From contig PDRW01000024.1 in NCBI GenBank assembly GCA_002746935.1, positions 1 to 64,000 of the forward strand: a DNA stretch of 64,000 bases, read 5' to 3'. The notes beneath the pieces are model-generated. The model was not told the origin of the DNA and did not search any database. It saw only the letters and a list, made by a program, of their open reading frames with translations. The translations under genes were made by a program, and so were the position numbers. Within the stretch, counting starts at the first letter, position 1. Each line of letters starts with the position of its first letter. This document shows positions 6,551-15,828 of the stretch, in pieces. The stretch is from Rhodobacterales bacterium (GTDB lineage: Bacteria; Pseudomonadota; Alphaproteobacteria; Rhodobacterales; Rhodobacteraceae).

Positions 6551-8389
6551 TCAGTTCCCGTCCCGCTCCATCAGATCGAGCCATTCCTCCTCCGCCGCGG
6601 CGAGCTTTTGCTGCCGCTCGACGAGCCCTTGGGAGGCCTTGGCGAATTTCGCGGGTTCGCGGGTGAACAGCTCCGGGTCGCCGAGAAAGGCTTCGAGCTT
6701 GCCGATTTCGGCGGTGAGGCGGTCGATCTCGTCGGGAAGCGATTCGAGGCGGTGTTTCTCGGTGAAGCTGAGGCCGGAGGCCGGTTTCTCGGGCTTGGTC
6801 TCGGGCCTGGTCTCCGGCTTCGGCTTTGCGGGCTTTTCCGGCTTCGGCCCGGCGGGCCTTGCCTTCGGCTCTTCCGCGCCCGCGCCCCGCTGCGCAAGGT
6901 AGTCGCTCCAGCCCCCGGCATAGATCACCGCCCGCCCGTCGCCCTCCATCGCGATGGTCGTGGCCGCCACGCGGTCGAGGAAGTCACGGTCGTGGCTGAC
7001 CAGAAGCACGGTGCCGTCGTAGTCGCCGAGCAGATCCTGGAGCAGATCGAGGGTTTCGACGTCGAGATCGTTGGTCGGTTCGTCGAGTACCAGCAGGTTC
7101 GACGGCTTCGCCATGATCTTCGCGAGAATCAGCCGCGCCTTCTCGCCGCCCGAGAGCGAGGCCACCTTCGCCCGCGCCTGAGCCTCGTCGAACAGAAACT
7201 CCTTGAGATAGCCGACCACATGTTTCGGCGTGCCGCGGACCATCACCTGATCGGCCTTGCCGGAAACGCCGATCTCCCTGTCGCCCGCCAGCGCGTCCCA
7301 GAGCGAGACCTCCGGGTCGAGCATGCTGCGGTTCTGGTCGAACACCGCCATCTCCAGCCCGGTGCCGAGCTTCACCGTGCCGCTGTCGGGGGCGAGCGCG
7401 CCGGTGAGCAGCTGCAACAGCGTGGTCTTGCCCGCCCCGTTCGGCCCGACCAGCGCCACCCGGTCGCCGCGCGCGATGCGCACCGAGAAATCGCGCAGAA
7501 TCGCACGGTCGCCAAAGGATTTGGAAATCCCCTTCGCCTCGATCACCAGACGTCCGGATTTCGGCCCCGCCTCCAGCGCCATCGCCGCGGTGCCCTGACG
7601 GCGGATCTGGGCGGCACGGTCGGCGCGCATCGCCTCCAGCGCCCGCACCCGGCCCATGTTGCGGGTGCGGCGCGCCGAAATCCCCTCCACCGCCCAGCGC
7701 GCCTCGGCCCTGATCTTGCGGTCGAGCTTGTGGCGGGCGAGGTCTTCCTGCGCCCAGGTCTCGTCGCGCCAGGCCTCGAAAGCCTCGAACCCCTTCTCCT
7801 GCCGGCGGACGACGCCACGGTCGATCCAGAGGGTGGCGCGGGTCAGAGCGCGCAGGAAGGCGCGGTCGTGGCTGATGAGCACATAGCCCGCGCGGGTGCT
7901 GGCGAGTTCGGCTTCGAGCCAGCCGATGGCCTCGATGTCGAGATGGTTGGTGGGCTCGTCGAGCAGCATCAGATCGGGCGCCTCGGCGATCAGCTTCGCC
8001 AGCGCGGCGCGACGGCGCTCGCCGCCCGAGGCCTTGTCGCAAGGCGTGGCGGGGTCGAATTTCAGCCCCTCGGCCACCCGCTCGACCCGGTAGCCCTCAT
8101 GCGGATCGAGCCCGGAGAGGGCGAAATCCCCGAGCGTGGCGAAACCGCCGAGGTCGGGGTGTTGCTCCATATAGCCGGCACTTGTGCCCTGGGGCATGAT
8201 CCGGGCGCCGTGGTCGGGCTCGACCAGCCCGGCCATGACCTTCATCAGCGTCGATTTGCCGGAGCCGTTGCGGCCCACCAGCGCCACCCGGTCGCCCTGA
8301 TGGACCACGAGGTCGAGCCCGGCAAACACCGGGTCGCCGCCGAAGGTGAGCGAGATGTCGGAAAGCTGGAGGAGAGGTGCGCGTGCCAT
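6551..8389 (-). CDS. uup: ABC-F family ATPase (Uup-like)
   Basis: 612 residues with two ABC cassettes and no membrane domain. The first has Walker A GRNGSGKST (39-47), signature ASGGERRR near 120 and Walker B LMLLDEPTNHLD near 141; the second has GPNGAGKTT (315-323), LSGGEKARL and LLVLDEPTNDLD. The linker of about 80 residues between them is rich in Arg and Lys. The C-terminal tail is a PK-rich spacer followed by a predicted coiled coil (LESLPDEIDRLTAEIGKLEA), as in Uup. ABC-F proteins act on ribosomes or, for Uup, bind branched DNA; the coiled-coil tail favours Uup. It sits on the same strand as maiA, 107 bases apart. Confidence 0.88.
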   Translation of the reverse strand: MARAPLLQLSDISLTFGGDPVFAGLDLVVHQGDRVALVGRNGSGKSTLMKVMAGLVEPDHGARIMPQGTSAGYMEQHPDLGGFATLGDFALSGLDPHEGYRVERVAEGLKFDPATPCDKASGGERRRAALAKLIAEAPDLMLLDEPTNHLDIEAIGWLEAELASTRAGYVLISHDRAFLRALTRATLWIDRGVVRRQEKGFEAFEAWRDETWAQEDLARHKLDRKIRAEARWAVEGISARRTRNMGRVRALEAMRADRAAQIRRQGTAAMALEAGPKSGRLVIEAKGISKSFGDRAILRDFSVRIARGDRVALVGPNGAGKTTLLQLLTGALAPDSGTVKLGTGLEMAVFDQNRSMLDPEVSLWDALAGDREIGVSGKADQVMVRGTPKHVVGYLKEFLFDEAQARAKVASLSGGEKARLILAKIMAKPSNLLVLDEPTNDLDVETLDLLQDLLGDYDGTVLLVSHDRDFLDRVAATTIAMEGDGRAVIYAGGWSDYLAQRGAGAEEPKARPAGPKPEKPAKPKPETRPETKPEKPASGLSFTEKHRLESLPDEIDRLTAEIGKLEAFLGDPELFTREPAKFAKASQGLVERQQKLAAAEEEWLDLMERDGN

Positions 8390-8449
8390 GGGCGCGGGGT
8401 AGCGGCGGCGGGGCGGCGCGTCAACGGGGCGGCGGCGTTTCGCGCGCGG

Positions 8450-9280
8450 TCAGCCGCCCGACAGCGCCATCAGCGCGCGTCTGCGCGGCGCCGGCACCCG
8501 GGCGATGTCGAGGCCGGTGAAGACATGCAGCGTGTTGAGGTCCGCATCGCGCACCGCGTGATCCGAGACCCGCCCGCCCATGGCGAGGTAGCTTTGCAGG
8601 AGCGGCGGCATGGGGTGCTGCGCCGGTTTGAGGGCGGGTTCGGGTTCGCTTTCGGGGCCGGGTCCGGGCCGCCCCGGGCCGGTTTTGGGGCCGGTGGCGA
8701 AGCAGACCACCTCCGACGCCCTGACCCGCGGCCGCCAGCTTTCCGGCGCGAGGTGGCGCGCCTGCAACAGCGCAAAGGCATCGCGATAGGGCGCCGCATC
8801 GGTGCCCGGAAAGGAGGTGCAGCCAAAGAGAAAGCCGACCCCTTCCGCCACGACGATCCGCGTCAGCGCCCCCCAGACGAGGCGCAACACATCGGCGCCC
8901 CGCGCCTCGGGAGCGATGCAGAACCGGCCGAGTTCCAGCATCGGGCCCGTGAGGCCCTTGGACACCTTGAGCCCTTCGAGCGGCGAGAGGTCATAGAATT
9001 GCGCCGCATAGCTTGCGCCGACGGGGCGGGTGCCGGGGATGTCGAGCAGACGGCAGGTGCAGACGGGGGCGCCGCCCGCCTTCGTTTCGACCACGAGATG
9101 GCGGCAGAGCGGGTCGAAACCGTCGGCATCCTCCGCGCCCGCACCCTCCGCACCGGCACCGGCGCCGCGAAACAGCCGCGCCCGGAGCGCCAGCGCCGGG
9201 GCAAGATCCTCCCTGCCCGACACCAGCCGCACCCGGTAGAGCGGGCTTTCGGGCAGGCGGGCGGAAAACTTTTGCGCCAT
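8450..9280 (-). CDS. olsB: L-ornithine N(alpha)-acyltransferase, OlsB type
   Basis: 276 residues of the GNAT/hemolysin-type acyltransferase family. Characteristic parts are [12 protein letters not shown] near the start, [19 protein letters not shown], the [20 protein letters not shown] core and the [12 protein letters not shown] block. OlsB transfers a 3-hydroxyacyl group from acyl carrier protein to ornithine, the first step to ornithine lipids, at the cytoplasmic membrane surface. OlsA is not adjacent. A Gly/Pro/Glu-rich insert of about 25 residues near position 200 is unusual. It is transcribed divergently from msrB with 86 bases between starts. Confidence 0.8.
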   Translation of the reverse strand: MAQKFSARLPESPLYRVRLVSGREDLAPALALRARLFRGAGAGAEGAGAEDADGFDPLCRHLVVETKAGGAPVCTCRLLDIPGTRPVGASYAAQFYDLSPLEGLKVSKGLTGPMLELGRFCIAPEARGADVLRLVWGALTRIVVAEGVGFLFGCTSFPGTDAAPYRDAFALLQARHLAPESWRPRVRASEVVCFATGPKTGPGRPGPGPESEPEPALKPAQHPMPPLLQSYLAMGGRVSDHAVRDADLNTLHVFTGLDIARVPAPRRRALMALSGG

Positions 9281-9366
9281 CGGTCTTTTGCTCCCTCCCG
9301 CTTCCGCCTACCTTTCCCTCACCCGGGGACGGAGTGCAACGGCCCCCCCTGTCACGAAAGGCCCCC

Positions 9367-9780
9367 ATGACCCGAGGAAAAACCGAGAAGACCGATGCCG
9401 AATGGCGCGCGCAGCTCAGCCCGCTGGCCTATGAGGTGACCCGCAAACACGGCACCGAACGGCCCTTTACCCATGACGATTTTCCCGAGGTGGCCGGGCG
9501 CTACCATTGCACCTGTTGCGGCGCGGTTCTGTTCGATCAGGGTGACAAGTTCGATGCCGGCTGCGGCTGGCCGAGCTTCGCCCGGGTCGCGGGCCCCGAC
9601 GCCCCGGTGGGCGAAAGCACCGATCTGAGGCACGGGATGCGGCGCACCGAGGTGCATTGCACCGATTGCGGGGCACATCTCGGCCATGTGTTCCCGGACG
9701 GCCCGCCGCCCACGGGGTTGCGCTATTGCATCAACGGCGTGGCGATCGACTTTCATGCCGCGGGTGAAGACGGAAGCTGA
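9367..9780 (+). CDS. msrB: Peptide-methionine (R)-S-oxide reductase
   Basis: 137 residues, full length. Two CxxC pairs (Cys48/Cys51 and Cys98/Cys101) bind the structural zinc; GCGWPSF forms the substrate pocket and [11 protein letters not shown] carries the catalytic selenocysteine-position Cys121. It reduces methionine-R-sulfoxide in proteins using thioredoxin. The chosen ATG at 9367 begins where the family similarity starts; the frame stays open far upstream only because it is antisense to olsB. Confidence 0.95.
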   Translation: MTRGKTEKTDAEWRAQLSPLAYEVTRKHGTERPFTHDDFPEVAGRYHCTCCGAVLFDQGDKFDAGCGWPSFARVAGPDAPVGESTDLRHGMRRTEVHCTDCGAHLGHVFPDGPPPTGLRYCINGVAIDFHAAGEDGS

Positions 9781-9952
9781 AAGCCCCGTGGGGAAGGCGC
9801 TTTTTCACGGGAGCGCGGTTTCAAGAGAGCGAGGTTTCACGGAGGCGCTGCACGCGGTTGCGAAACGGCGCGCCCTTCGCGGTTCAGGGCTTGCGGTTCC
9901 CGGCCCCGATTCCACGGCCCGCGGCTCCCGGCCCCGTTACCCGGGCGCAACC

Positions 9953-10417
9953 TCACTGGTTGGTGAACACCCGCGCAATGCTGCTGGCGGACACGGAACT
10001 GCCGAAAAGCTGGCCAAGGAAGCTGACATTGGCGATGTTCGAATCGGTCACCCGTCTCGACAGCACCACCACCTCGCCGCGTTCCAGACCGAAGCGCTCG
10101 ATATTGGTGACGATGTTCTCGTCGTCGAAACTGATCGCCACCACTTCGCGGTCGATCTCCTGCGGACCGCGCACCGGCACATGCCTGAATTCCGAACGCA
10201 CATAATACCAGCCGCTCTTGTCCAGAAGGCCGGCGGTACCGGGTTTTCCGATGATCGAAGCCACTGTGGCGCGGGTATCGAGCCCCACTTCAATCTCGGC
10301 GAGATCCTCTTCGGTGGGCACGAAGCCATGGTAGGTCAGGACCGGCGAACAGGACACGACAGCCGAAAGCGCCGCCAGCGCTGCGAAGCGTTTCACCATC
10401 GGCCCATGCCTCGACAT
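9953..10417 (-). CDS. bamE: Outer membrane assembly lipoprotein, BamE (SmpA/OmlA) family
   Basis: 154 residues with a lipoprotein signal: positive start, hydrophobic FAALAALSAV, lipobox ending at Cys23. The mature part has YHGFVPTEEDLAEIEVGLDT followed by SIIGKPGTAGLLDKSGWYYV, the BamE fold pattern of a helix pair and a strand with a conserved Trp-Tyr. BamE helps the BAM complex insert beta-barrel proteins. A second start at 10399 would shorten the signal by six residues and is equally possible. The gene is divergent from yceD with 87 bases between. Confidence 0.8.
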   Translation of the reverse strand: MSRHGPMVKRFAALAALSAVVSCSPVLTYHGFVPTEEDLAEIEVGLDTRATVASIIGKPGTAGLLDKSGWYYVRSEFRHVPVRGPQEIDREVVAISFDDENIVTNIERFGLERGEVVVLSRRVTDSNIANVSFLGQLFGSSVSASSIARVFTNQ

Positions 10418-10504
10418 CCAGGCCCCCCTTGACTATGCAACTCTTGTCCTGCCCACCGGCTTACCGGAGGACGGCGGCGTATTCAAGTTGCGAAAGCACC
10501 GGAC

Positions 10505-11113
10505 ATGACCCCTGCCAGCACAGACCGGACCTTCACCGTTTCCGTCAGCGACCTCGCGCGCGGAAAGGGGCGTGAGGTCGACATCATGCCCGATTCCGCA
10601 CATCGCAAGGCCAGTGCCCGCGATCTCGGGCTTCGGGAGCTCTGCACGCTGCGCCTTGCCGGGCGGTTCACACCGCTGGGCCGGAGCGACTGGCGCTTCG
10701 AAGGCCGGCTCACCGCCACCGTGGTACAGGCCTGCGTGGTCACGCTCGCCCCGGTGGTGACGCGAATCGACGAGCCCGTTACCCGCAGATTCATTGCCGG
10801 CTGGCAGGAACCGGAGGGCGACGAGGTGGAATTGCCCGAAGACGTGGACAGCGAACCGCTGGGGCAGGAGATCGACCTTGGGGCGGTGATGTTCGAAGCG
10901 CTGGCGCTGGCGCTGCCCGCCTGGCCGCGCGCCGGGAAGGCGGACGGGGCGGCAGACGGGGCGGCGGACGGGGGCGGAGCGGTCGTATCTGGCGAGACGG
11001 TCTTCACCGCGCCCGGCCAGACCCCGATGCGCGATGAAGACGCCCGGCCCTTCGCCGCCCTGGCGGCGCTGCGCGACAAGCTGGCGGGCGGCTCCGGGGA
11101 ATCCGAAGAGTAG
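10505..11113 (+). CDS. yceD: YceD family protein (DUF177), large-subunit rRNA accumulation factor
   Basis: 202 residues. The family signature is the LRLAGRFTPLGRSDWRFEG strand region followed by ATVVQACVVTLAPVVTRIDE, with the conserved Cys, and the late acidic EIDLGAVMFEALALALP helix. YceD is found immediately before rpmF in most proteobacteria and affects 23S rRNA levels. Here 364 bases separate it from rpmF, more than usual, and that gap has its own probable promoter and a partial repeat A. The tail has an alanine/glycine-rich stretch (DGAADGAADGGG). Confidence 0.88.
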   Translation: MTPASTDRTFTVSVSDLARGKGREVDIMPDSAHRKASARDLGLRELCTLRLAGRFTPLGRSDWRFEGRLTATVVQACVVTLAPVVTRIDEPVTRRFIAGWQEPEGDEVELPEDVDSEPLGQEIDLGAVMFEALALALPAWPRAGKADGAADGAADGGGAVVSGETVFTAPGQTPMRDEDARPFAALAALRDKLAGGSGESEE

Positions 11114-11169
11114 AGAGACCCTGCCTGCGCAAGCCCGGTGGCGGTGAGAACGGCGCCGCCGGGAGGGTG

Positions 11170-11195
11170 AATATTTGTGCCAGGAAAAAGGAGAA
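11170..11195 (+). repeat. Dispersed repeat family A, partial copy
   Basis: Only the right half survives: GAATATTTGTGCCAGGAAAAAGGAG. The GC-rich palindrome is missing. Confidence 0.6.
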
Positions 11196-11285
11196 TGGCC
11201 TCGCCCGGACCGGCGGGCGGGAGCAAGGCTCCGGCAGACGGTGCCGCAATTCCCGCCGCACCGCAACAAACCCGCAACAAACCCC

Positions 11286-11313
11286 TTGCACATGACGGGA
11301 TTCGCAGTATCTT
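11286..11313 (+). promoter_or_regulatory. Probable sigma-70 promoter for rpmF-plsX-fabH
   Basis: TTGCAC, 16 bases, TATCTT, in the gap between yceD and rpmF. It would give a leader of roughly 155 bases before the L32 start. Confidence 0.55.
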
Positions 11314-11477
11314 CCGCCGCTCTTTCTCAAGATGGGTTGGACAGCCGCTGCGATTGCGCATAAGAGGGCGGTCAGGACTCAGGAACACACCGGGCAGAGC
11401 GCCGGGGCGGAGAGGTCAGGCCATGCGGGCCGGGCGTTTCGGGCACCGGTCCCTGCCCCCGAATATCGAGGTTGGAC

Positions 11478-11687
11478 ATGGCCGTCCCCCAGAACAAGGT
11501 CACGCGGTCGCGCCGCAACATGCGCCGCAGCCACGACGCGCTGACCGCCGCGAACCCCAACGAATGCCCCTCCTGCGGCGAGCTCAAGCGCCCGCATCAT
11601 GTCTGCCCTTCCTGCGGCTCGTACAACGACCGCGAAGTGCTGCCGATGGTCGACGAAGCCGACTACGACGACGAAGACGCGGCGTGA
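11478..11687 (+). CDS. rpmF: 50S ribosomal protein L32
   Basis: 69 residues beginning [21 protein letters not shown] zinc ribbon of the C+ form is intact: Cys30, Cys33, Cys43, Cys46 in CPSC and CPSC. The acidic tail ([10 protein letters not shown]) is typical of alphaproteobacterial L32. The ATG at 11478 is preferred to the one at 11472 because MAVPQ is the universal start. plsX follows after 26 bases, the standard rpmF-plsX-fabH order. Confidence 0.97.
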   Translation: MAVPQNKVTRSRRNMRRSHDALTAANPNECPSCGELKRPHHVCPSCGSYNDREVLPMVDEADYDDEDAA

Positions 11688-11713
11688 GGCCGCGCTGAGC
11701 CCCGGGCCTTGAC

Positions 11714-12886
11714 ATGACCGCAGCATCGGACACCCCGGCGTCATCGGCGGCAACCATGGGCACCGCGGCCGGCGGACCGGGCAGGATCACCATTTCGGTC
11801 GACGCCATGGGCGGCGATCGCGGACCGGCGGCGGTTGTCGCCGGTCTTGCGCTGTCTGCGGACAGAAACCCCGACATCAGCTTCATCCTCCATGGCGACA
11901 AGGCCGCGCTCGCCGCCCTCGTCGCCCGCAGGCCGGTGCTCGCCGGACGCTGCGAGATCCGCCATGCCGAAGGCGTGGTGACGATGAACGACAAGCCCGC
12001 GCAGGTGCTGCGCTCGGGGCGCAACAGCTCCATGGCCTCCGCCATCGAGGCGGTGCGGGCGCATCAGGCGGAGGTTGCCGTGTCCTGCGGCAACACCGGC
12101 GCGCTGATGGTGCTGTCGATGACGCGGCTGAAGAAGATCGAAGGCGTGAAACGCCCGGCGATTGCCTGCTACTGGCCCTCGCGCAACCCGCAGGGCTACA
12201 ACGTGCTGCTCGACGTTGGCGCCGATGTGCGCGCCGACGCCCCCGACCTGCTGCAATATGCGCTGATGGGCGCGTCCTATGCGCGCAGTTCGCTCGGGGT
12301 GGAGCGCCCCCGTGTGGGGCTGCTCAATGTCGGCACCGAGGAGCACAAGGGCAGCAGCACGATCAAGGCGGCGGCCGAACTGCTGGCCGGGGCGCAGGCC
12401 GCCGGCAAATTCGCCTTTGTGGGCAATGTCGAAGGCTCCGACATTCCTTCCGACAAGGCCGACGTGATCGTGACCGACGGCTTTACCGGCAATGTCGCGC
12501 TGAAAACCGCCGAGGGCACGGCGCGTCTGTTCAAGGATTTCTTCGGCGAGGCCTTCCGCAGCACCCCCTTCGCCCGGCTGGGCGCGCTGCTCGCCTACCG
12601 GCAGATCAAGAGCCTGATCTCCCGCACCGACCCGCGCCATGTCAATGGCGGCGTGTTCCTGGGGCTCAACGGCACGGTGGTCAAAAGTCACGGTGCCGCC
12701 GATGCCACCGGCATCGCCGCGGCGGTCAACCTGGCCTTCGACCTCGCGCGGCATGATTTCAACCAGCGGCTGGCTCACCGGCTCGCCTCGGTCGAAGCCC
12801 CCCCGCATGCGGTGGCGGCGCCCGAAAAGCCTCCGGAAGACCCCACGGGAAGATCACCGGAGAAGCCCCAGGAGGGTAACCCATGA
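11714..12886 (+). CDS. plsX: Phosphate acyltransferase PlsX
   Basis: 390 residues. The diagnostic start ISVDAMGGDRGPAAVVAG follows about 25 extra N-terminal residues; further family blocks are GNTGALMVLSMTRLKKIEGV, LLDVGADV, GLLNVGTEEHKG and DVIVTDGFTGNVALKTAEG. It makes acyl-phosphate from acyl-ACP for PlsY in phospholipid synthesis. The Pro/Glu-rich C-terminal tail of about 35 residues is additional. Its stop overlaps the fabH start (ATGA), so the two are translationally coupled. Confidence 0.95.
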   Translation: MTAASDTPASSAATMGTAAGGPGRITISVDAMGGDRGPAAVVAGLALSADRNPDISFILHGDKAALAALVARRPVLAGRCEIRHAEGVVTMNDKPAQVLRSGRNSSMASAIEAVRAHQAEVAVSCGNTGALMVLSMTRLKKIEGVKRPAIACYWPSRNPQGYNVLLDVGADVRADAPDLLQYALMGASYARSSLGVERPRVGLLNVGTEEHKGSSTIKAAAELLAGAQAAGKFAFVGNVEGSDIPSDKADVIVTDGFTGNVALKTAEGTARLFKDFFGEAFRSTPFARLGALLAYRQIKSLISRTDPRHVNGGVFLGLNGTVVKSHGAADATGIAAAVNLAFDLARHDFNQRLAHRLASVEAPPHAVAAPEKPPEDPTGRSPEKPQEGNP

Positions 12887-13857
12887 CGATCAGAGCGGTG
12901 GTGCGCGGCGTTGGCCATTACCTGCCGGAACGCATCGTGCCCAACAGCTGGTTCGAGAAACGGCTCGACACCTCCGACGAATGGATCCGCACCCGCAGCG
13001 GCATCCACCGGCGCCATTTCGCCGCCGAGGGCGAAACCACCTCCGCCATGGGCATCGAAGCCGCGCGCGCCGCACTCGCCGATGCCGGCATGGCGCCCGG
13101 CGATCTCGACGCGCTGATCGTCGCCACCTCGACGCCGGATCTCACCTTCCCCTCGGTCGCCACCATGGTGCAGCACGGGATCGGCATGGATCAGGGCTTC
13201 GCCTTCGACGTTCAGGCGGTCTGCGCCGGGTTTGTCTTTGCCCTCGCTCAGGCCAATGCTCTGGTGGTCTCGGGCCAGGCGGCGCGGGTGATGGTGCTGG
13301 GCGCCGAAACCTTCAGCCGCATCATCGACATGGACGACCGCGCCACCGCGGTGCTGTTCGGCGATGGCGCCGGGGCGCTGATCCTGGAGGCCGAAGACGG
13401 CACCGGCAGCGCCGATGACCGGGGCATTCTGGCGGTCGATCTGCATTCCGACGGCAGCTTCCGCGACATGCTCTATGTGGACGGCGGCGTTTCGACCACC
13501 GGCACCTCCGGCAAGCTGAGGATGCAGGGCAACCCGCTGTTCCGCCAGGCGGTGGTGAAACTCGCCCAGACCGCCGATGCGGCGCTCGCAAGCGCCGGGC
13601 TCGGCCACGATGACCTCGACTGGCTGGTGCCGCATCAGGCCAATATCCGCATCATCGAGGGCACCGCGAAGAAGCTGGGTCTGGGGCTCGACAAGGTGGT
13701 GCTTACCGTCCAGGACCACGGCAACACCTCCGCCGCCTCGATCCCGCTGGCGCTTTCCGTCGGCAAGGCGGAGGGCAAGCTGAAACCGGGCGACGTGCTG
13801 GTGACCGAAGCCATCGGCGGCGGCCTTGCCTGGGGCGCGGTGGTGCTGCGCTGGTAG
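12883..13857 (+). CDS. fabH: Beta-ketoacyl-ACP synthase III
   Basis: 324 residues, the normal size. The catalytic triad is visible: Cys114 in VQAVCAGFV, His251 in VPHQANIRI and Asn281 in DHGNTSAAS. It condenses acetyl-CoA with malonyl-ACP to start fatty acid synthesis. It overlaps plsX by four bases and is followed after about 250 bases by ihfA on the same strand. Confidence 0.96.
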   Translation: MTIRAVVRGVGHYLPERIVPNSWFEKRLDTSDEWIRTRSGIHRRHFAAEGETTSAMGIEAARAALADAGMAPGDLDALIVATSTPDLTFPSVATMVQHGIGMDQGFAFDVQAVCAGFVFALAQANALVVSGQAARVMVLGAETFSRIIDMDDRATAVLFGDGAGALILEAEDGTGSADDRGILAVDLHSDGSFRDMLYVDGGVSTTGTSGKLRMQGNPLFRQAVVKLAQTADAALASAGLGHDDLDWLVPHQANIRIIEGTAKKLGLGLDKVVLTVQDHGNTSAASIPLALSVGKAEGKLKPGDVLVTEAIGGGLAWGAVVLRW

Positions 13858-13885
13858 CCTGGCCAAGGGGTGCGGGTGACCGGGT

Positions 13886-13945
13886 GCGGGACGGGGCACG
13901 GAACAGGGTGCGGGACGGGGCGCGGGACGGGGCGCGGGACGGGGC
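13886..13945 (+). repeat. Tandem 12-bp GC-rich repeats
   Basis: GCGGGACGGGGC occurs three times head to tail at 13910-13945, with another copy at 13886. It fills the start of the fabH-ihfA gap and may influence RNA structure there; no gene is visible in 13858-14109. Confidence 0.8.
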
Positions 13946-14109
13946 GCGAGAAACGGGGACACGGCACCTCCGCCCCGGGCACGCCACCGGCACCGGCACC
14001 CATGCGCCTCAAAACCGCGGCACAAACCATTGAACTTGACTTGAAATCCATGTCCCCCCACACTCTTCGCCAAATCCCCCCCCAATTCCCCCCTGAGGAA
14101 CTGAGACAG

Positions 14110-14412
14110 ATGACCGGAAAGACCCTGACGCGGATGGATCTGAGCGAAGCGGTGTTTCGCGAGGTTGGCCTGTCGCGCAACGAAAGCGCCCACTTGGTCG
14201 AAAGCGTACTCGGCCAGGTATCGGACGCGCTGGTGCGCGGCGAAACGGTGAAGATCTCCTCCTTCGGCACCTTCTCGGTGCGCGACAAGGCGGCACGGAT
14301 CGGGCGCAACCCGAAGACCGGTGAAGAGGTGCCGATCCTGCCCCGCCGCGTGCTCACCTTCCGCCCTTCACACATCATGAAAGACCGGGTGGCTCAGGGC
14401 AACAGGCGCTGA
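14110..14412 (+). CDS. ihfA: Integration host factor subunit alpha
   Basis: 100 residues of the HU/IHF fold. [19 protein letters not shown] opens the helical body, [14 protein letters not shown] is the saddle strand and [14 protein letters not shown] is the beta-arm with the intercalating proline. IHF binds and bends DNA as a heterodimer with IhfB, coded elsewhere. The upstream frame to 13870 has no similarity, so the ATG at 14110 is used. It is followed by a MerR regulator, the common alphaproteobacterial order. Confidence 0.95.
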   Translation: MTGKTLTRMDLSEAVFREVGLSRNESAHLVESVLGQVSDALVRGETVKISSFGTFSVRDKAARIGRNPKTGEEVPILPRRVLTFRPSHIMKDRVAQGNRR

Positions 14413-14517
14413 CCGGCGGACGCCGGCCCGCAACGCCGGACCCGCAAGGCGCCGCCCGGAGTCCCGTCCGGCCTCCCGCCCGGCCGGCCCGGCAAACCAC
14501 AACAGGCAGGCACTGAC

Positions 14518-15519
14518 ATGGACAGCAAATCACCGGAGGCCTTCCGCACGATCAGCGAGGTGGCCGAGTGGCTCGGTGTGCCCACCCATGTGCTGAGGTT
14601 CTGGGAAAGCCGCTTCGGCCAGATCAAACCGGTCAAACGCGCCGGCGGACGCCGCTATTACCGCCCCACCGACATGGAATTGCTCGGCGGCATCCGGAAA
14701 CTGCTCCATGAAGACGGAATGACCATTCGCGGGGTTCAGAAACTCTTGCGCGAAAAGGGCGTGAGATACGTCGCCGACATGTCGCCGCCGCTCAACGGCA
14801 CGCAGGAGCCGCCGCTCGACGGCACGCAGGACATGGATATGTCCGGCGATCTGATCGAGGCCGAAGCCGTCGAGGTGGAGGTGGAGGTGCACAGCAAACC
14901 GGCAGAGCCCCGGGAGCCCGAAGCCGCCGATGCCGGTGCCGGTCCGGTCGGGCCCGAAGCCGCAGAGGCCGCAATGGCCGTGGACGTGGAACCGGAGCCG
15001 CACGAAGCCGAAGTCCTTGCCTTTACCCCCCGCGCACCCAGGCCGGCAGAGCCGGACGCCGCGCCCGAACCGGCCGGGGCCGGCGACGCGGGAAGCGAGG
15101 TTTCGGAGCCGGAACGGCCGGACGAGGACGGCGATCTGTCGCTGACCAATGTTTTCGCGGAACCTGCGCCGGAGTCCGGAGAACCGGCCGCAGGCCCCGA
15201 CAGCCCGCACACCGCAGCAGACGCCGCACCGCAACCGGTGCCCCCTGCCCCCGAACCCCCGCCCGCCACGGCGCCCACAGCCCGGCCCGAAGCGGCGCAT
15301 CCCGACCCCTCCGCTCTGGTCATGCCCGCGCTGCCGGACGACCCGGCAGACGATGCCGTCGTGGCGCTGAACCCGGCCCTCGCCGCTGCCCTGCGTCGCC
15401 ACCGCGCGCAAACCGGCGCGCCGGGGCTCAACCCGGTGCGTCTGCAAGCCTATGCCGACCGGCTCGAAGCGCTGTCGGGCCGCTTTGGCCACGCGCCCGA
15501 CAGCCAGCGCGCAGTCTGA
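14518..15519 (+). CDS. MerR-family transcriptional regulator with long acidic tail
   Basis: 333 residues. The first 85 form a MerR winged helix: [20 protein letters not shown] then [20 protein letters not shown] and [14 protein letters not shown]. No cysteine metal-binding motif follows; instead residues 90-290 are a low-complexity stretch rich in Pro, Glu and Ala, ending with a short conserved-looking [20 protein letters not shown] segment. This ihfA-linked type, sometimes called a CarA/HspR-like MerR, has no ligand assigned that I know. tRNA-Pro follows 56 bases later. Confidence 0.85.
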   Translation: MDSKSPEAFRTISEVAEWLGVPTHVLRFWESRFGQIKPVKRAGGRRYYRPTDMELLGGIRKLLHEDGMTIRGVQKLLREKGVRYVADMSPPLNGTQEPPLDGTQDMDMSGDLIEAEAVEVEVEVHSKPAEPREPEAADAGAGPVGPEAAEAAMAVDVEPEPHEAEVLAFTPRAPRPAEPDAAPEPAGAGDAGSEVSEPERPDEDGDLSLTNVFAEPAPESGEPAAGPDSPHTAADAAPQPVPPAPEPPPATAPTARPEAAHPDPSALVMPALPDDPADDAVVALNPALAAALRRHRAQTGAPGLNPVRLQAYADRLEALSGRFGHAPDSQRAV

Positions 15520-15536
15520 TCCCGGCGTTTTCCCGC

Positions 15537-15564
15537 TTGCCCCGGCCGTCAAAACCGCTATGTA
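15537..15564 (+). promoter_or_regulatory. Probable promoter of tRNA-Pro
   Basis: TTGCCC, 16 bases, TATGTA, ending 11 bases before the first base of the tRNA. Confidence 0.55.
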
Positions 15565-15575
15565 AAGCGTCACGT

Positions 15576-15652
15576 CGGGCTATGGCGCAGTCTGGTAGCG
15601 CGTCCGTCTGGGGGACGGAAGGTCGCAGGTTCAAGTCCTGCTAGCCCGACCA
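15576..15652 (+). tRNA. tRNA-Pro, anticodon GGG
   Basis: 77 bases including an encoded CCA. The acceptor stem CGGGCTA pairs with TAGCCCG; the anticodon stem TCCGT/ACGGA encloses CTGGGGG, giving anticodon GGG; the T arm is GCAGG-TTCAAGT-CCTGC. All four arms close cleanly. It reads CCC and possibly CCU codons, abundant in this GC-rich genome. Confidence 0.97.
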
Positions 15653-15828
15653 AGCTTCCACTCCCCGCCCGGGTCACTCCACTGCCCGGGTCATCCGGAT
15701 CAGGGGCCGCAGGGGTCGCCGGGTCAGGCGCCACCGGACCGGGGGACCACCGGAATGGGCGGACCCGGGGGCCGCGCCCTGGCGCCAGGCCCCAACCCGC
15801 CAGGCATCGAAACATCGGGGAGGCTCTC

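Noticed and set aside
14110-15652. The ihfA-MerR-tRNA-Pro order as an unusual arrangement
   Set aside because: I recall this order from many alphaproteobacteria; it is conserved synteny rather than a novelty.
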